From NCBI GenBank assembly GCA_900557315.1, contig USSI01000038.1, positions 1 to 9,434 of the forward strand: 9,434 nt of DNA, in the 5' to 3' direction. A model generated the notes under the pieces. The model did no database searches. It was not told the origin of the DNA and saw only the letters and a program-made list of their open reading frames with translations. Shown here piece by piece: positions 1 through 6,581 of this stretch. Origin of the DNA: an uncultured Butyricicoccus sp. (GTDB taxonomy: Bacteria; Bacillota; Clostridia; Oscillospirales; Butyricicoccaceae). The position numbers and the translations under genes are program-made. Position 1 is the stretch's first letter. Each line of letters begins with the position of its first letter.

Positions 1-1455
1 GTTGATCTGCTGCTCGAGCCGTACGCTGAGCGCAGCTATAAGATGCTGACCGACAAGTACAGCCGTCTGGGGCTCGACCCGGGGACGGTTGAAAAAGAGG
101 TCATGGCGGATATCCTGAACGACTTTGAGCAGGGCTTCCAGGGCTGGGAGTACAAGTTCAACACCGTAGCGTCCAGCCGGGGCGACTACCCGTTTATCAC
201 CATGACCATGGGTACCGGCACCGGCCGCTTTGCCAAGCTGGCCTCGATCACCATGCTCAATGTCCGCCGCAAGGGGCAGGGCAAGAAGGGACAGAAAAAA
301 CCGGTGCTGTTCCCCATGATCGTGTTCCTCTACGACGAAAACCTGCACGGCCCGGGCAAACCGCTCGAGGACGTGTTCGAGGCAGGCATCCAGTGCTCGG
401 CAAAGGCCATGTACCCGGACTGGCTCAGCCTGACCGGCGAGGGATATGTGCCGAGTATGTACAAAAAATACGGCGCAATCATCAGCCCGATGGGCTGCCG
501 CGCATTCCTGTCCCCGTGGTACGAGCGCGGCGGCATGAAGCCCGCTGACGATGCGGACAAGCCGGTATTCATTGGCCGTTGGAACATAGGCGCGGTTTCG
601 CTGCACCTGCCGATGATCTACGCCAAGGCGCAGCAGGAAAGCCGCCCGTTCCATGAAGTGCTGGACTATTATTTGGAACTGATCCGCAAGCTGCATATCC
701 GCACCTATGCGTATCTGGGCGAAATGCGCGCCTCCACCAACCCGCTCGCCTACTGCGAGGGAGGTTTTTACGGCGGCCATCTCAAACCCTCGGATAAGAT
801 CAAGCCGATCATGAAAACGGCAACCGCCTCGTTCGGCATCACCGCACTCAACGAGCTGCAGCAGCTGCACAATGGAAAATCGCTCGTTGAGGACGGGCAG
901 TTTGCGCTTGAAACGCTGGAATACATCAACGAGAAAGTCAACCAGTTCAAGGAAGAAGACGGCAACCTGTACGCCATCTACGGTACCCCGGCAGAAAGCC
1001 TCTGTGGATTGCAGGTAGAGCAGTTCCGCAAGAAGTATGGTATCATTGAAGGGGTATCCGACCGGCCCTATGTCTCCAACAGCTTCCACTGCCACGTGAC
1101 CGAAGACCTGACGCCGATCGAGAAGCAGGACCTGGAAGGCCGCTTCTGGAATTTGTGCAACGGCGGTAAAATCCAGTATGTCAAGTATCCGATCGACTAC
1201 AATCTGGAGGCAATCCGTTCTCTGGTGCGCCGTGCTATGAAGCTCGGCTATTACGAGGGCGTCAATCTGTCGCTTGCCTACTGCGACGACTGCGGGCACG
1301 AGGAGCTGTCAATGGACGTATGCCCGAAATGCGGCAGCCGCAACCTGACCAAAATCGACCGCATGAACGGCTATCTTTCGTATTCGCGCGTCAAGGGGGA
1401 TACGCGCCTCAATGACGCGAAAATGGCGGAGATCGCGGAAAGGAAAAGCATGTGA
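1..1455 (+). CDS. nrdD: Anaerobic ribonucleoside-triphosphate reductase (class III), C-terminal part; 5' end outside window
   Basis: This enzyme reduces ribonucleoside triphosphates to dNTPs under anaerobic conditions using a glycyl radical. The frame is open from base 1, so the gene starts upstream; 484 residues are visible of a family length of roughly 700-780. The barrel core contains SPMGCRAFLSPW, whose Cys (codon 496-498) fits the thiyl-radical cysteine, followed by GRWNIGAVSLHLP. The C-terminus has the four-cysteine zinc site (codons at 1282, 1291, 1321, 1330) and the glycyl-radical motif DRMNGYLS, with the radical Gly at 1369-1371. The ATG at 43 is an internal Met, not the start. The stop codon overlaps the nrdG start, which implies translational coupling. 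The family assignment is secure. Confidence 0.96.
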   Translation, partial: VDLLLEPYAERSYKMLTDKYSRLGLDPGTVEKEVMADILNDFEQGFQGWEYKFNTVASSRGDYPFITMTMGTGTGRFAKLASITMLNVRRKGQGKKGQKKPVLFPMIVFLYDENLHGPGKPLEDVFEAGIQCSAKAMYPDWLSLTGEGYVPSMYKKYGAIISPMGCRAFLSPWYERGGMKPADDADKPVFIGRWNIGAVSLHLPMIYAKAQQESRPFHEVLDYYLELIRKLHIRTYAYLGEMRASTNPLAYCEGGFYGGHLKPSDKIKPIMKTATASFGITALNELQQLHNGKSLVEDGQFALETLEYINEKVNQFKEEDGNLYAIYGTPAESLCGLQVEQFRKKYGIIEGVSDRPYVSNSFHCHVTEDLTPIEKQDLEGRFWNLCNGGKIQYVKYPIDYNLEAIRSLVRRAMKLGYYEGVNLSLAYCDDCGHEELSMDVCPKCGSRNLTKIDRMNGYLSYSRVKGDTRLNDAKMAEIAERKSM

Positions 1456-1949
1456 TGCGCTATCACAATATCACGAAGGACGATATGCTCAACGGCGAAG
1501 GACTGCGCGTCGTGCTGTGGGTTGCGGGGTGTGCGCATGCCTGCCCGGGCTGTCATAACCCGGATACCTGGGATGCGGAAGGCGGTATCCCGTTTGACCA
1601 GGCGGCAAAGGACGAGCTGTTTGCCGAACTGGCAAAAGAATATGTTTCCGGCGTGACGTTTTCGGGCGGCGACCCGCTGTTTCCTGCAAACCGGGAGATG
1701 GTCGGCGCGCTGTGCCGTGAAATCCGGCAGCGCTTTCCGGACAAGTCCATCTGGATGTATACCGGCTACCGCTGGGAGCAGATTGCGGAGCTGGATGCGA
1801 TCGACGAAGTTGATGTGCTGGTGGACGGACGCTTTGAGCAGGCGCTTGCCGACACGGCGCTCCACTGGCGCGGCAGTGCCAACCAGCGCCTGATCGACGT
1901 CAAACGGACGCGCGCCGCGCATGAAATCGTACTGCACGAAGACAAATAA
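1455..1949 (+). CDS. nrdG: Anaerobic ribonucleotide reductase-activating protein (radical SAM activase)
   Basis: NrdG uses a [4Fe-4S] cluster and S-adenosylmethionine to abstract hydrogen from the glycine of NrdD and create the glycyl radical. The protein is 164 aa, a normal size for the family. The cluster motif CAHACPGC gives Cys26, Cys30 and Cys33 (CX3CX2C), and TFSGGDPL (about 68-75) is the SAM-binding GGE-like motif. The family-typical N-terminus MRYHNITKDD favours the ATG at 1455, which uses the last base of the nrdD stop (TGATG). A GTG one codon upstream (1452) is also possible. The AAAGGA at 1439-1444, inside the nrdD end, is the likely ribosome-binding site. It forms an operon with nrdD and dut. 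Confidence 0.95.
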   Translation: MRYHNITKDDMLNGEGLRVVLWVAGCAHACPGCHNPDTWDAEGGIPFDQAAKDELFAELAKEYVSGVTFSGGDPLFPANREMVGALCREIRQRFPDKSIWMYTGYRWEQIAELDAIDEVDVLVDGRFEQALADTALHWRGSANQRLIDVKRTRAAHEIVLHEDK

Positions 1950-1969
1950 GAAAGGGATGCAGATCAGTT

Positions 1970-2482
1970 ATGCAGAAAATCGCAAAATTCCATAAGGTAT
2001 CGGAAAAACAGTTTGTGACAGACTGGTGTGCGGAGACCGGCTGCAGCATTTCCGAGGCGAAGATGGTATATCAGAAAATCCGTCTGCCGCGCCGCGCCAC
2101 GGTCGGTTCGGCCGGGTATGACTTTTTTGCGCCTGAGGCTTTTTCACTCGTCCCGCACGAGACCATTAAAATCCCGACCGGTATCCGCGCGGAAATTGCG
2201 GAAGGCTGGGTGCTGCAGGTCTATCCGCGTTCGGGGCTTGGATTCAAGTACCGTCTGCAGATGGACAACACGGTCGGCATCATTGACAGCGACTATTTTA
2301 CCGCGAAAAACGAGGGACATATCTTCATCAAAATGACCAACTGCAACCGGCAGGGCAAATCGCTTTCCATCAGCGCAGGCGAGGGCTTTGCACAGGGTAT
2401 TTTCCTGCCCTTCGGCATCACCGAGGACGACGACGCGGATGGCGAACGTCAGGGCGGCTTTGGCAGCACAACAGAAAAATGA
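1970..2482 (+). CDS. dut: dUTP diphosphatase (dUTPase), trimeric family
   Basis: The enzyme hydrolyses dUTP to dUMP and pyrophosphate, preventing uracil misincorporation and supplying dUMP for dTMP synthesis. All five family motifs are present in order: GSAGYDFF (about 46-53), PRSGLG (86-91), VGIIDSDYF (102-110, with the probable catalytic Asp106), GEGFAQGIFLP (137-147) and the C-terminal RQGGFGST (160-167). About 40 residues precede motif 1; this long N-terminus is, from memory, common in clostridial dUTPases and does not look like a fusion. The start follows AAAGGGA at 1951-1957, 12 bases away, which is a little long. The gene lies 20 bp after nrdG and ends five bases before a terminator, so it closes the dNTP operon. 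Confidence 0.93.
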   Translation: MQKIAKFHKVSEKQFVTDWCAETGCSISEAKMVYQKIRLPRRATVGSAGYDFFAPEAFSLVPHETIKIPTGIRAEIAEGWVLQVYPRSGLGFKYRLQMDNTVGIIDSDYFTAKNEGHIFIKMTNCNRQGKSLSISAGEGFAQGIFLPFGITEDDDADGERQGGFGSTTEK

Positions 2483-2486
2483 TTGG

Positions 2487-2512
2487 AAAACCGCCCGTCA
2501 GGGCGGTTTTTT
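2487..2512 (+). terminator. Intrinsic terminator after dut
   Basis: A 10-bp perfect stem, AAAACCGCCC (2487-2496) with GGGCGGTTTT (2501-2510), and a GTCA tetraloop are followed by further T residues. It starts five bases after the dut stop codon and separates the nucleotide operon from the sporulation genes. Confidence 0.92.
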
Positions 2513-2514
2513 CT

Positions 2515-2546
2515 GTCACCTTTCCGCCGCACGCTGCTTATACTGA
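2515..2546 (+). promoter_or_regulatory. Weak candidate sigma-E promoter for the small membrane gene and spoVM
   Basis: TCACCTT (2516-2522) matches 5 of 7 positions of the sigma-E -35 consensus KMATATT. TATACTGA (2539-2546) shares the ATAC core of the -10 consensus CATACAHT. The spacer is 16 bases, longer than the usual 14-15. It is listed because a promoter is expected between the dut terminator and the first small gene; the match itself is poor. Confidence 0.2.
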
Positions 2547-2566
2547 TGACAGGAGCGTGATGCGCA

Positions 2567-2713
2567 ATGTTCTGCCGTGGTCAGGCGATCGGACTCGCCA
2601 TCCTTTGCCTGGGCCTGGGGCTGCTGATCGGCGGCCTTGTGCCGACATGCCTGCCGGTCTGGCTGCTTTCGGCGGCGCTGATCGCGGCAGGCATATTCCT
2701 ATTCCAATGCTGA
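2567..2713 (+). CDS. Small two-helix membrane protein of unknown function, upstream of spoVM
   Basis: This is a 48-residue ORF I do not recognise. After a short start containing Cys3 and Arg4 there are two hydrophobic stretches, about residues 7-25 (LAILCLGLGLLIGGLV) and 31-46 (VWLLSAALIAAGIFLF). A PTCLP turn (26-30) separates them, which suggests a membrane hairpin. Cysteines lie at 3, 14, 28 and 48. AGGAG at 2551-2555 is 11 bases before the ATG, and an in-frame stop at 2558-2560 leaves this as the only ATG start in the frame. The stop codon is 15 bp before the spoVM start and abuts its ribosome-binding site, so the two are probably co-transcribed. The context suggests expression in the mother cell during sporulation. 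Neither coding status nor function is proven. Confidence 0.6.
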   Translation: MFCRGQAIGLAILCLGLGLLIGGLVPTCLPVWLLSAALIAAGIFLFQC

Positions 2714-2728
2714 CGGGAGGTTCGCCCA

Positions 2729-2803
2729 ATGATGAAGGTGGTCGTCTGGAAAAGCCCGAAATACCTGCGCGGTATCCTGTGCAGGCTGTTTCACATCACT
2801 TGA
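2729..2803 (+). CDS. spoVM: SpoVM-like sporulation peptide (amphipathic membrane anchor of SpoIVA)
   Basis: In B. subtilis, SpoVM is a 26-residue amphipathic helix that recognises the convex outer forespore membrane and recruits the SpoIVA ATPase, starting coat assembly. The ORF begins ATGATG, giving 24 residues from 2729 or 23 from 2732. Numbered from the second Met, it shares Met1, Lys2, Lys7, Pro9, Lys10, Leu12, Gly14 and Ile15 with B. subtilis SpoVM as I recall it, and has an aromatic residue at 11 where that protein has Phe. Pro9 is a residue known to matter for membrane recognition. GGGAGG at 2715-2720 lies 8 bases before the first ATG and 11 before the second, so spacing favours 2729 while alignment favours 2732. 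A terminator follows four bases after the stop. Its partner spoIVA is encoded 1.6 kb downstream, which strongly supports the call. Confidence 0.85.
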   Translation: MMKVVVWKSPKYLRGILCRLFHIT

Positions 2804-2806
2804 GGG

Positions 2807-2838
2807 AAAAGCAGAGACTTTTTTGTCTCTGCTTTTTT
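2807..2838 (+). terminator. Intrinsic terminator after spoVM
   Basis: A perfect 12-bp stem, AAAAGCAGAGAC (2807-2818) with GTCTCTGCTTTT (2825-2836), has a T6 loop and a T tract. It ends the small-gene transcript. The next promoter's -35 element begins at the last T. Confidence 0.93.
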
Positions 2839-2866
2839 CATATTCCGAAAAAGGTGGACATATCGT
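2838..2866 (+). promoter_or_regulatory. Candidate sigma-E promoter for sipL-spoIVA
   Basis: TCATATT (2838-2844) is an exact match to the sigma-E -35 consensus KMATATT. After exactly 14 bases comes CATATCGT (2859-2866), which matches 5 of 8 positions of CATACAHT, including the leading CATA. Transcription would start about 30 bases before the sipL start codon. In B. subtilis and C. difficile the spoIVA genes and the spoVID/sipL counterparts belong to the mother-cell sigma-E regulon, so the position is as expected. Confidence 0.5.
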
Positions 2867-2904
2867 TATACAGGAGCAGCAGTGAAACGAAGGAGGCAGC
2901 ATCA

Positions 2905-4380
2905 ATGGAACTCAACCAAACTGGCATCAGTTACTATGACAAACGGCTGGCACGGATCTCCACCTGCACGGAAACCGCGGATTCGATTGTGCCGGACACT
3001 TTTCCGGATATCGGGCGGGTGGCATGTGCTTATGGGACGGCGGCAATCCGGGATCAGACGCCGCAGAGCGGCCGCCTGCTGATATCCGGCACTGTGCAGG
3101 TCACGGTTTTGTACGAGCCGGAAAACGGCGGCGGGCTGCGCCGGCTGTCTGTGCCGGTCAGCTTTGCACATATAGAAGAGTGTGAAGGGCTGGATGCGGA
3201 AGCGGTGTGCGCGGTGTCCTGCCATGCGGCGGCAGTGGATGCGGCGGCGGTGAACAGCCGGAAACTGAGCGTGAGCGTGCAGCTCTGCTTCTCGATGGAG
3301 GGATACTGCAGCACCGGTTGTGAGATCACCGAAACCGTCGATATCCCCGGGGTGGAACTGCTCAGCACGCTGCAGACGGTCACGCTCATCGAGCAGGCGC
3401 GCGAATATCCGCTCACGATCCTGGACGACGTCAATCTGCCGGATGCTTCCGGCCTGTCGCTTGTGCATACGTCATGCGCGATGCGCCTGTCCGAGTGCCG
3501 CGCCATGCACGGGAAAGTTGTGCTCAAAGGGGAAGCTGCCGTACAGTGTCTTGCGCTGCAGGAAGACGACGCGGTGCGGGTGCTCACGAGCAGTACGCCG
3601 TTTACCCAGATACTCGAACTGCCGGACGCAGAGGAGGGGGACGCGCTCAGCGCGCAGCTGGCCGTGCGCGAGGCAGACTGCCGGCTGGAGGCCGACGGGC
3701 TGCTCTCCTATACGGTTTCCGCGTGTGCGGTCGTTCTGCTGCGGCGTACCAGGGCGGTCCGGCGGATTGACGACCTGTACCTGCCGGGCAAAACGCTGCA
3801 GCTGCAGGAGGACAAAGCCGTTCTGCATTCCATGCCGCCGCTTGTGCCGTTTACGGCGGAGGCGACCGAAACCTTGCAGACTTCGCAGCATGTCTCGCAT
3901 ATCATTTCAGCGCACGCGTACTGCTGCGGTGCGAAGCGCAGCGCGCAGGATGAACTGCAGCTGACCGCGGCTGTGCAGATATTGTATCTTAGCGACGATC
4001 AGCAGATGCGTGCCTTACAGCGTATGCTGCCGCTGACCATGCCGTGCACGGCGGCCGGTGAGGTTTCGCAGATCGAACTGTCTGCCCGGGCTTCCTCGGC
4101 AGGGGAAAAGGGGATTCTGCTGTCCGTGACCGCATCCGGTATGGCGGCGGCGGAAGAATACAGCCTGTTCCGGCATATCACAGCGGTTGAAACTGGGGAG
4201 CCACAGCAGGACAACGGCGGCGTCACGCTTTTGCTGCGTTATGTTGACGGGGAGCAGCGGCTGTGGGATATTGCGAAAAGCTGCGGCACGACCATGGAGG
4301 CCATCCGCCAGGCGAATGAACTGGCGGCGGACGCGGTCAGCGTCTCGGGCACCATGCTGCTGATTCCAATTCAGGCTTGA
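2905..4380 (+). CDS. sipL: SipL: SPOCS (DUF3794) and LysM domain spore-coat morphogenetic protein
   Basis: SipL is the clostridial functional counterpart of SpoVID. It binds SpoIVA and allows the coat to encase the forespore. The 491-residue product is close to the C. difficile length of about 520. Most of the protein is beta-rich and fits repeated SPOCS/DUF3794 modules (about 30-430; boundaries are by eye). The C-terminus (about 440-489) is a LysM domain with LWDIAKSCGTTMEAI and a terminal LLIPI; in C. difficile this LysM domain contacts SpoIVA. There is no signal peptide, as expected for a mother-cell cytosolic protein. The start is fixed by AAGGAGG (2890-2896) eight bases upstream. The frame stays open upstream to 2479, but that stretch holds two terminators and spoVM. 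spoIVA follows 14 bp downstream. Confidence 0.88.
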   Translation: MELNQTGISYYDKRLARISTCTETADSIVPDTFPDIGRVACAYGTAAIRDQTPQSGRLLISGTVQVTVLYEPENGGGLRRLSVPVSFAHIEECEGLDAEAVCAVSCHAAAVDAAAVNSRKLSVSVQLCFSMEGYCSTGCEITETVDIPGVELLSTLQTVTLIEQAREYPLTILDDVNLPDASGLSLVHTSCAMRLSECRAMHGKVVLKGEAAVQCLALQEDDAVRVLTSSTPFTQILELPDAEEGDALSAQLAVREADCRLEADGLLSYTVSACAVVLLRRTRAVRRIDDLYLPGKTLQLQEDKAVLHSMPPLVPFTAEATETLQTSQHVSHIISAHAYCCGAKRSAQDELQLTAAVQILYLSDDQQMRALQRMLPLTMPCTAAGEVSQIELSARASSAGEKGILLSVTASGMAAAEEYSLFRHITAVETGEPQQDNGGVTLLLRYVDGEQRLWDIAKSCGTTMEAIRQANELAADAVSVSGTMLLIPIQA

Positions 4381-4394
4381 AAGGCGGGGAAGGA

Positions 4395-5870
4395 ATGGAA
4401 AACCAGATTTACAATCAGATCAGCGCGCGGACAGGCGGCGATATTTACATCGGCGTGGTCGGGCCGGTGCGCACGGGCAAATCCACGCTGATTAAGCGCT
4501 TTATGGAGACCATGGTGCTGCCCGGGATGGATGATATGTACAAAAGGGAACGCGCGCGCGACGAACTGCCGCAGTCCGGTACAGGGCGGACGATCATGAC
4601 CGCGGAGCCTAAGTTTGTACCCGAGGAGGCAGCGGAAATCTCCCTGCCGGATGGCGGTGCCTGCCGTGTGCGGTTGGTAGACTGCGTGGGCTATCTCGTG
4701 GACGGCGCGCTGGGAAGCATGGAGGACGATACGCCGCGCATGGTTTCGACCCCCTGGCGCGAGGAGCCGATGACGCTTGCGGAGGCGGCCGAAGTCGGCA
4801 CGCACAAGGTGATTGGAGAGCACTCGACAATCGGGCTGGTTGTGACGACCGACGGCACCTTTTCCGAAATCCCGCGCGAAAACTACGTACCCGCGGAGAA
4901 GCGTGTGATCGAGGAGCTGACCGCGCTGGGAAAGCCGTTCGTGGTGCTGGTCAACTCTGCGCAACCCTGGGGGGATACTGCGCGGGCGGTCTGCGATTCG
5001 CTGCGTGAAAAATACAATGTTGAGCCGGTCGCCGTCAACTGCATGGAACTGGACGAGGCGGGCATCGCGGGCATTTTGCAGCGGGTGTTGTATGAGTTTC
5101 CGGTCTGCGAAATCGGGTTTGTACTGCCGCGCTACATCGGCTCGCTGCCGGCGCGGCATCCGGTGCAGACGAGCGTTTACCAGTGCATCCGCACGGCCGC
5201 AGCGGGCGGCGAGCGTATGCGGGATATCAAAACCATGTGCCGGAAGCTTGAGGAAAACGAGTACATCGGGCGCGCGGATATCGACCAGATGGCGCTTGGA
5301 AGCGGCAAGGCGCGGCTGAAAATCACCATCCCGGAAAGCGTGTTCTACGGCATTGTAGGCGAACAGACCGGTATTCAGGTGAAAGACGCGGCCGATCTGA
5401 TCGCGGTGCTGGATGACTTTGCGGGTATCAAACGACAGTATGAACGCCTGCGCGGCGCACTCGACCAGGTGTATCAGACCGGATACGGCATTGTGATGCC
5501 CTCAGTTGATGAACTGACGCTCGAAGCGCCTGAAATTGTCCGGCAGGGCGGGCGATATGGCGTGCGCCTGCGCGCTTCCGCGCCGTCCATTCACCTGATG
5601 CGCGCCAACATCAAGGCGGAGGTCAACCCGATCGTCGGGACGGAAAAACAGTCCGAGGAACTGGTGCATTATCTGCTCAGCGAATTTGAAGAACAGCCGG
5701 AGAAAATCTGGGACACCAACATCTTCGGCAAATCGCTCAACGAACTTGTGCGGGAGGAACTGTCACACAAGCTCAGCCGCATGCCGGATGACGCGCGCGG
5801 CAAAATCAGGGAGACGCTGGAGAAAATTATCAACGAAAGCGCGGGCGGCCTGATCTGCATCATATTGTGA
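4395..5870 (+). CDS. spoIVA: Stage IV sporulation protein A, spore-coat ATPase
   Basis: SpoIVA hydrolyses ATP to polymerise irreversibly into the basement layer of the spore coat on the outer forespore membrane. The product is 491 aa against 492 in B. subtilis, and the two align from end to end. The Walker A motif is GPVRTGKST (23-31, Lys29). LVDCVGY (94-100) holds the Walker B-like Asp96 and a Cys that B. subtilis also has. HSTIG and DELPQSGTG are family signatures. The tail GGLICIIL matches the conserved C-terminal end needed for SpoVM-dependent localisation. The ATG at 4395 lies after a purine-rich GGGGAAGGA; an upstream in-frame TTG (4377) is unlikely because family members begin near this Met. 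It is probably translated from the sipL transcript. Confidence 0.97.
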   Translation: MENQIYNQISARTGGDIYIGVVGPVRTGKSTLIKRFMETMVLPGMDDMYKRERARDELPQSGTGRTIMTAEPKFVPEEAAEISLPDGGACRVRLVDCVGYLVDGALGSMEDDTPRMVSTPWREEPMTLAEAAEVGTHKVIGEHSTIGLVVTTDGTFSEIPRENYVPAEKRVIEELTALGKPFVVLVNSAQPWGDTARAVCDSLREKYNVEPVAVNCMELDEAGIAGILQRVLYEFPVCEIGFVLPRYIGSLPARHPVQTSVYQCIRTAAAGGERMRDIKTMCRKLEENEYIGRADIDQMALGSGKARLKITIPESVFYGIVGEQTGIQVKDAADLIAVLDDFAGIKRQYERLRGALDQVYQTGYGIVMPSVDELTLEAPEIVRQGGRYGVRLRASAPSIHLMRANIKAEVNPIVGTEKQSEELVHYLLSEFEEQPEKIWDTNIFGKSLNELVREELSHKLSRMPDDARGKIRETLEKIINESAGGLICIIL

Positions 5871-5891
5871 TGTGTGACGGGACTTTCCCTA

Positions 5892-5924
5892 TGCCCCCTG
5901 CGAACTGCTGTCTGGCGGGGGGCA
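5892..5924 (+). terminator. Probable intrinsic terminator after spoIVA
   Basis: The arms GCCCCCTGC (5893-5901) and GCGGGGGGC (5915-5923) pair over 9 bp with one G-T wobble, plus a flanking T-A pair. The loop is 13 nt. The following sequence is T-rich but interrupted (AAAATTGATTTTGATTTT), so termination may be imperfect. It lies 22 bases after the spoIVA stop. Confidence 0.6.
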
Positions 5925-5933
5925 AAATTGATT

Positions 5934-5962
5934 TTGATTTTATGCTCAAAAAAAGATATGAA
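5934..5962 (+). promoter_or_regulatory. Candidate sigma-A promoter of the beta-glucoside operon
   Basis: TTGATT (5934-5939), a 17-bp A/T-rich spacer and TATGAA (5957-5962) fit a housekeeping promoter. The region is much more A/T-rich than its surroundings. It would give a leader of about 80 nt before the antiterminator gene. The -10 matches the consensus at 4 of 6 positions. Confidence 0.42.
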
Positions 5963-5972
5963 AACTTGTGCA
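5959..5972 (+). promoter_or_regulatory. cre-like catabolite repression site (CcpA)
   Basis: TGAAAACTTGTGCA matches 12 of 14 positions of the cre consensus TGWAARCGYTWNCW. It overlaps the candidate -10 and start point, the usual place for CcpA repression of beta-glucoside operons. One mismatch hits the central CG, which is normally well conserved, so the call is tentative. Confidence 0.33.
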
Positions 5973-5986
5973 AAATATAGATGGAT

Positions 5987-6036
5987 AAAAACAGGATAAG
6001 AGGCAGCTGTGTTATGCCTTGAGGAGTTTTTCTTTT
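5987..6036 (+). promoter_or_regulatory. Leader hairpin with U tract before the antiterminator gene, possible attenuator
   Basis: AAAAAC (5987-5992) can pair with GTTTTT (6026-6031), enclosing an inner stem AGGCA (6001-6005) with TGCCT (6015-6019). CTTTT follows, and the ribosome-binding site starts at 6037. Operons of this kind often carry an antiterminator-responsive terminator before the regulator gene. No canonical RAT sequence was found here, and the stem is weak. Confidence 0.28.
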
Positions 6037-6050
6037 GAGGTGGTTCGGTA

Positions 6051-6581
6051 GTGCGTGCGGTAAAAAAACTGAACAACAACTTTGCAATCTGTATCGACGA
6101 TGAAGGAAAAGAACTGATTGCATACGGGAAGGGCATTGGTTTTCCAAAAACACCGTACGAGATAACCGATCCAACCCGGATCGACCGTATGTTTTACGAT
6201 GTTGACCAGAAATATCTGACGCTGTTTAATGAGCTGCCGGAAAAGGTGCTGCATTTTACGGTAAAACTGGTTGATATCGCAAAAAATGAACTGAATTACG
6301 AACTTAACCCCAATATTGTCCTGACATTGGCGGATCATATCAACTTCTGTATCCAGCGGGCGAAGCAGCATATTTACGTGCAGATGCCGCTGATTTATGA
6401 GGTGGAGCAGCAGTATCCACGGGAGGGGAAACTGGGACGGTATGCGCTCAAGCAGATCGAGCGGCGCTTTGCCATCCAGCTGAACCAGAACGAAGCATCC
6501 GGCATCGCAATGCATTTTGTCAACGCGCGGTACAATCCCAAAACCAAAATGGATGTTACCATGCAGTGGCAGCAACGGTAA
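6051..6581 (+). pseudogene. BglG/LicT family transcriptional antiterminator, N-terminal part (RNA-binding CAT domain and PRD1), frameshifted
   Basis: BglG/LicT proteins bind a nascent RNA hairpin and prevent termination upstream of PTS sugar genes; their activity is set by PTS phosphorylation of PRD histidines. This frame encodes the CAT RNA-binding domain (about 1-55, with LNNN and GKGIGF) and PRD1 (about 65-165). The two PRD1 histidines are present: His96 in LADHINF and His155 in AMHFVNA. After MDVTMQ the frame runs into WQQR and a stop, while homology continues in another frame from about 6566. The GTG start (6051) has GAGGTGG at 6037-6043, seven bases upstream. The intact gene would encode about 273 residues, matching LicT. 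If the frameshift is real, this makes a 176-aa CAT-PRD1 protein. Confidence 0.85.

Noticed and set aside
2479..2904. In-frame upstream extension of sipL, open back into the dut stop region
   Set aside because: The extension spans two clear terminators and two small genes in another frame, has no family resemblance, and an ideal ribosome-binding site sits at 2890-2896 before the ATG at 2905.
4377..4394. TTG start six codons upstream for spoIVA
   Set aside because: It overlaps the sipL stop and adds residues absent from the family; the ATG at 4395 matches the family start and has a purine-rich ribosome-binding sequence before it.
4371..5159. Minus-strand open frame opposite spoIVA
   Set aside because: It is a shadow of spoIVA codon usage; the product is His/Arg-rich with no recognisable motif.
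5993..6025. Canonical RAT site in the leader of the antiterminator gene
   Set aside because: GGATAAGAGGCAG begins like a RAT, but the conserved TTGTTACTG and GGCAAAACC segments are absent.
6536..6581. Programmed ribosomal frameshift in the antiterminator gene
   Set aside because: No X XXY YYZ slippery heptamer at the junction and no obvious stimulatory structure; a one-base deletion or sequence error explains it better.
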